Positions 7,248-9,722 of a stretch of 9,722 nucleotides of DNA are shown one piece after another. The DNA lies in contig JAEDIZ010000079.1 in the NCBI GenBank assembly GCA_016296635.1, forward strand, positions 1 to 9,722. The letters are read 5' to 3'. Under the pieces are notes generated by a model. It was not told the DNA's origin, did no database searches, and saw only the letters and a program-made list of their open reading frames with translations. The position numbers and the translations under genes were made by a program. Positions within the stretch are counted from its first letter, which is position 1. Each line of letters starts with the position of its first letter. The DNA comes from Oscillospiraceae bacterium. Its GTDB lineage: Bacteria > Bacillota > Clostridia > Oscillospirales > Oscillospiraceae.

Positions 7248-7269
7248 CAGAAAACGCAACATTTGTATA
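7241..7269 (-). promoter_or_regulatory. Possible sigma-A-type promoter of glmU
   Basis: On the minus strand TATACA (7264-7269), a 17-bp spacer and TATACT (7241-7246). The -10 is good (5 of 6 to TATAAT), the -35 moderate (4 of 6 to TTGACA). Transcription would start near 7234 and give a leader of about 40 nt. Confidence 0.45.
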
Positions 7270-7392
7270 GGAATTTCCCTGCATTTTCAAAAAAATAAAA
7301 AGATATCGATTAGTCAGAGCGAATCCGCGCAGCGCGGCAGAGTGTTTTCCCGGAAAAGACACCCGGCTTCCGGCAGAATTTATGGCGGAGAA

Positions 7393-7421
7393 TTGCGTAT
7401 TTTATATGTATGTGATATAAT
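7393..7421 (+). promoter_or_regulatory. Sigma-A-type promoter of the sufC-sufB-gtrA operon
   Basis: TTGCGT (7393-7398), exactly 17 bp, then a consensus TATAAT (7416-7421). The predicted transcript starts near 7428 and has a leader of about 95 nt before the sufC ATG. The -35 box is weak, as is common with a perfect -10. Confidence 0.65.
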
Positions 7422-7454
7422 TATAAAAATCTTGGTGGATGGAGCGGTCAAAAG

Positions 7455-7479
7455 CCGCCCGGAAATGCAAATCGGGCGG
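7455..7479 (+). other. Leader hairpin upstream of sufC
   Basis: CCGCCCG (7455-7461) and CGGGCGG (7473-7479) form a perfect 7-bp GC stem around an 11-nt loop in the predicted 5' leader. No T-run follows, so it is not an obvious attenuator. It may affect mRNA stability or be a protein site. Confidence 0.45.
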
Positions 7480-7523
7480 AAACTGACGAATCATCCCGGG
7501 AATATCGGAAACGAGGCAGCGAT

Positions 7524-8258
7524 ATGCTTGAACTGAAGAATCTCTGTCTGACGGCGGAAGCCGAAGACGGAAAAAAGGAAATTCTGAGAAACATCTCTCT
7601 GACGGTGGAGGATAAGAAGTTCATCGTCATTACCGGCCCCAACGGCGGCGGCAAGACAACGCTTGCAAAGATTGTCATGGGTCTTGCACAGCCGACCGCA
7701 GGCAGGATCATATGGAATGGCGAGGACGTCACGGCGCTTTCCATCACGGAAAGGGCCAAACGCGGCATCTCTTACGGCTTCCAGCAGCCGCCCCGCTTCA
7801 AGGGCATGAAGGTCGCAGATCTGCTGCAGATCGCGGCAGGCAAAAAGCTCGGCCATGACGAGGCCTGCAGCTATCTGACGAGAGTCGGTCTGTGCGCAAG
7901 GGACTATGTGAACCGCGACGTGGACACGAGTCTGTCCGGCGGCGAGGTCAAACGCATTGAGATCGCCACCGTGCTGGCGAAAAACGCAGAGCTGATGATC
8001 TTTGACGAGCCGGAGGCCGGCATCGATCTGTGGTCTTTCGCAAGACTGACCGAGACCTTCCAGGAGCTGCACGATAAGGGTGAGCATACCATCATCATCA
8101 TTTCCCATCAGGAGCGCATCATCCGCCTGGCGGACGAGATCGTGCTGGTAGCCAACGGGCAGATCGCCGGCCGCGGCAGCGTGGACGAGATCTATCCGCA
8201 GATCCTGACGGAAACGGTGCGCGGCTGCAATATGCTGGAGGTGAATCAGAAATGCTGA
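7524..8258 (+). CDS. sufC: SufC-like ATPase of a minimal SUF/SMS Fe-S cluster assembly system
   Basis: A cytoplasmic ABC-type ATPase that, with a SufB/SufD-fold partner, drives assembly of iron-sulfur clusters. It is not a membrane transporter subunit. The 244 residues carry every nucleotide-binding element: Walker A GPNGGGKT (38-45), Q-loop near Gln87 in YGFQQPPRFKG, signature LSGGE (137-141), Walker B IFDEPEAGID (159-168) and H-loop His195 in ISHQER. The segment after the Q-loop and the DEPEAGIDLWSF sequence are typical of the short clostridial/archaeal SufC-type proteins called SmsC. The ATG at 7524 has GAGG seven bases upstream. The stop overlaps the next start by 7 bases (ATGCTGA), so the two proteins are probably made in step. 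No sufS, sufU or sufD lies nearby. Confidence 0.93.
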   Translation: MLELKNLCLTAEAEDGKKEILRNISLTVEDKKFIVITGPNGGGKTTLAKIVMGLAQPTAGRIIWNGEDVTALSITERAKRGISYGFQQPPRFKGMKVADLLQIAAGKKLGHDEACSYLTRVGLCARDYVNRDVDTSLSGGEVKRIEIATVLAKNAELMIFDEPEAGIDLWSFARLTETFQELHDKGEHTIIIISHQERIIRLADEIVLVANGQIAGRGSVDEIYPQILTETVRGCNMLEVNQKC

Positions 8259-9175
8259 ACGATATTCAGAAAAGGATCCTGCAGGAGGTCGCGGACATGA
8301 CCGGCATTCCCGACGGCGCGGTCAACATCCGCTCCGACGGCACGAAGGCCTACCGTCACAACACCGAGAACATCGAGATCGTTTCCAAGACCGATAAGGA
8401 CGGTATCGATATCAACATCAAGCCCTTCACAAAAAATGAAAATGTGCATATTCCCGTGGTGCTGACGCAAAGCGGCTTCCACGATATGGTCTACAATGAT
8501 TTCTTCGTGGGCGAGGGCGCGGAGGTCAAGATCGTGGCCGGCTGCGGCATCCATAACTGCGGTGGCTGCGACAGCCAGCATGACGGCATCCACACCTTCC
8601 ACATCGGCAAAAACGCAAAGGTGACTTACATCGAGAAGCACTACGGCGAGGGCGAGGGCAGCGGCAAGCGCATCCTCAATCCGCAGACCGTGGTCTATCT
8701 GGAGGAGGGCGCCTCCATCACCATGGAGACCAGTCAGATCGCCGGCGTGGACGACACCAAACGCTATACCAAGTGTGTGGCTGAGGGCGCAGGCAGTGAG
8801 ATCTTCATCACGGAAAAGCTGCTGACCCACGGCGATCAGAAGGCAGAGTCCGAGATGGACGTCATTCTGAACGGTTTTGACAGCAAGACCCGTGTCATCT
8901 CCCGCTCCGTTGCCAAGGAAAACTCCACGCAGATCTTCTATCCGCGCGTGCAGGGCAACGGCAAATGCTTCGGCCACGTTTCCTGCGACGCTATCATCAT
9001 GGGCGATGCGAAGGTGCGCGCCATTCCCGAAATCTCCTGCAACCATGTGGACGCCAGTCTGATCCATGAGGCAGCCATCGGCAGGATCGCCGGCGAGCAG
9101 CTTCTGAAGCTCGAGACCCTTGGACTCACCGCAGAAGAAGCGGAAGAAAAGATTCTGGAAGGCTTCCTCAGATGA
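8252..9175 (+). CDS. sufB: Short SufB/SufD-family scaffold protein (SmsB type)
   Basis: Partner of the upstream ATPase and probable site where Fe-S clusters are built. At 307 residues it is much shorter than classical SufB (about 470-500) and lacks the long N-terminal part. The beta-helix core leads into the family C-terminus: a DAIIMGD segment (246-252), the IPEISCNHVDASLIHEAAIGRIAGEQL stretch (258-284, read as SufB/SufD-like HEA...I...QL), then GLTAEEAEEKILEGF (291-305), the usual closing helix. A Cys/His-rich cluster CGIHNCGGC (98-106) followed by His110 and His114 is a strong candidate for metal or cluster binding; Cys245 and Cys263 are further candidates. I see no residue equivalent to the E. 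coli SufB Cys405 in the aligned place. GGAGG about ten bases upstream, inside sufC, supports the ATG at 8252. Its stop overlaps the next start as ATGA. Confidence 0.91.
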   Translation: MLNDIQKRILQEVADMTGIPDGAVNIRSDGTKAYRHNTENIEIVSKTDKDGIDINIKPFTKNENVHIPVVLTQSGFHDMVYNDFFVGEGAEVKIVAGCGIHNCGGCDSQHDGIHTFHIGKNAKVTYIEKHYGEGEGSGKRILNPQTVVYLEEGASITMETSQIAGVDDTKRYTKCVAEGAGSEIFITEKLLTHGDQKAESEMDVILNGFDSKTRVISRSVAKENSTQIFYPRVQGNGKCFGHVSCDAIIMGDAKVRAIPEISCNHVDASLIHEAAIGRIAGEQLLKLETLGLTAEEAEEKILEGFLR

Positions 9176-9642
9176 TCGGATTTATCAAAAGGGTCTGGGC
9201 GAATGTTTTTCTGCGCTATTCGATCATCGGCTTCGGCAGATGGGTTCTCGGCACGACCATCATGTTTGTGCTTTATAACTGCTGCGGCTGCGGTTACTGG
9301 GTTTCCTCCGCCTGCAACTATATTCTTACAAATCTGATCCTCGGCTATGTGACAGGATATCTGCTGATCTTTCCGAATCAGAAGCCATCCGTCAGATCGG
9401 CGCTGGAATATGCGGCGCTGGCGGTGGCCTGCTATCTGATCTCCTACAGTCTGGCGCCGCTGCTGGTGAGGCCGCTGGAGGAAGAGACAGCTGCCTGGGC
9501 GGCGGTACATCTGGGTGAAAAATACGGCGAGCTGCTGCACGGCAATATTACGCTGAGTGTCGGCGTGGTGCTGCACATGGTGCTGAATTATCTCGGGCAG
9601 AAATTCATCGTCTTTCCCACGAAGAAAAAAGCAAAAGAATGA
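9172..9642 (+). CDS. GtrA-like small integral membrane protein
   Basis: The 156-residue product has four hydrophobic segments, about residues 14-36, 42-67, 78-99 and 124-148. It ends in VVLHMVLNYLGQKFIVFPTKKK, which resembles the GtrA family's closing LN...fwVF motif and basic tail. GtrA proteins are thought to move polyprenyl-phosphate-linked sugars across membranes or otherwise support glycan decoration; the function here is not known. A cysteine-rich turn, NCCGCG (36-41), lies between segments one and two. The ATG overlaps the sufB stop by four bases, and GGAAGG about nine bases upstream fits as ribosome binding site, so it is co-translated with the Fe-S genes. Family assignment is fairly good; a role in Fe-S metabolism would be a guess from position. 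Confidence 0.78.
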   Translation: MIGFIKRVWANVFLRYSIIGFGRWVLGTTIMFVLYNCCGCGYWVSSACNYILTNLILGYVTGYLLIFPNQKPSVRSALEYAALAVACYLISYSLAPLLVRPLEEETAAWAAVHLGEKYGELLHGNITLSVGVVLHMVLNYLGQKFIVFPTKKKAKE

Positions 9643-9697
9643 ACGAGACCCCGGACGGAATGCGCGGTGGTCGTAAAACAGTAAAATCAAAAAATGA

Positions 9698-9716
9698 TGA
9701 AAACCCTGTGTTTTCA
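9698..9716. repeat. Small inverted repeat after the operon
   Basis: TGAAAAC, spacer CCTGT, GTTTTCA: a perfect 7-5-7 repeat about 55 bp after the gtrA-like stop. The stem is AT-rich and no T-run is visible before the window ends, so a terminator is possible but weak. Confidence 0.3.
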
Positions 9717-9722
9717 AGAGGT

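Larger units (their letters stand above)
7193..7523. other. Divergent promoter region between glmU and the sufCB-like operon
   Basis: The 331 bp hold promoter-like elements for both directions, a 20-bp inverted repeat (7228-7247), a small GC palindrome CCGCGC-A-GCGCGG (7325-7337) and a leader hairpin (7455-7479). The middle part, about 7260-7440, is distinctly AT-rich against the GC-rich genes. No gene is seen. Confidence 0.7.

Noticed and set aside
8246..9067. A 273-codon minus-strand frame
   Set aside because: It is antisense to the SufB-like gene, has no ribosome binding site, and shows the His/Asp/Val/Ala-rich make-up typical of antisense frames here.
9695..9722. ATGATGAAAACC as the start of a next gene
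   Set aside because: No ribosome binding site is seen upstream and only nine codons are visible before the edge.
1..9722. CRISPR array, tRNA/rRNA, insertion sequence or phage genes
   Set aside because: No regularly spaced repeats, no recognisable RNA gene, and no transposase or phage protein was found on either strand.

Overview
The window looks like chromosomal core DNA from a GC-rich anaerobic Firmicute, most plausibly an Oscillospirales/Ruminococcaceae-type gut clostridium. The evidence is the Firmicutes gene order glmU-prs-pth-mfd, a short clostridial-type SufC/SufB pair, strong GGAGG-type ribosome binding sites, and intergenic repeats of a style common in that group. The genus is inferred, not shown.

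Left part, all on the minus strand (read right to left): an N-acetylglucosamine-1-phosphate biosynthesis protein of the GlmU family (6005-7192), a 400-bp spacer full of inverted repeats, ribose-phosphate pyrophosphokinase prs (4654-5604), peptidyl-tRNA hydrolase pth (4054-4647) only 6 bp after prs, a 730-bp spacer with several dispersed-repeat-like elements, and the transcription-repair coupling factor mfd (start 3323, running off the left edge without its last stretch). This is the Bacillus subtilis order without ctc (ribosomal L25-like) and fin. Both long spacers interrupt what is usually a compact cluster.

Right part, plus strand: a three-gene operon read divergently from glmU. It holds a SufC-type ATPase (7524-8258), a short SufB/SufD-fold scaffold protein (8252-9175) and a small GtrA-like membrane protein (9172-9642). 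The genes overlap by 7 and 4 bases. The first two match the minimal two-gene SUF-like Fe-S cluster assembly machine (also called SMS, SmsCB) of anaerobes; the coupled membrane protein is an unexpected partner. A 330-bp divergent intergenic region carries a convincing sigma-A-type promoter for the operon and a perfect 8-4-8 inverted repeat over the likely glmU promoter.

The most interesting points are: (i) the GlmU protein keeps a complete acetyltransferase half but its uridylyltransferase half is shortened and has lost its nucleotide-binding signature; (ii) the SmsCB-GtrA coupling and the Cys/His cluster in SmsB; (iii) the repeat-laden spacers. I do not see a clearly new multi-gene system, phage, insertion sequence, CRISPR array or RNA gene.
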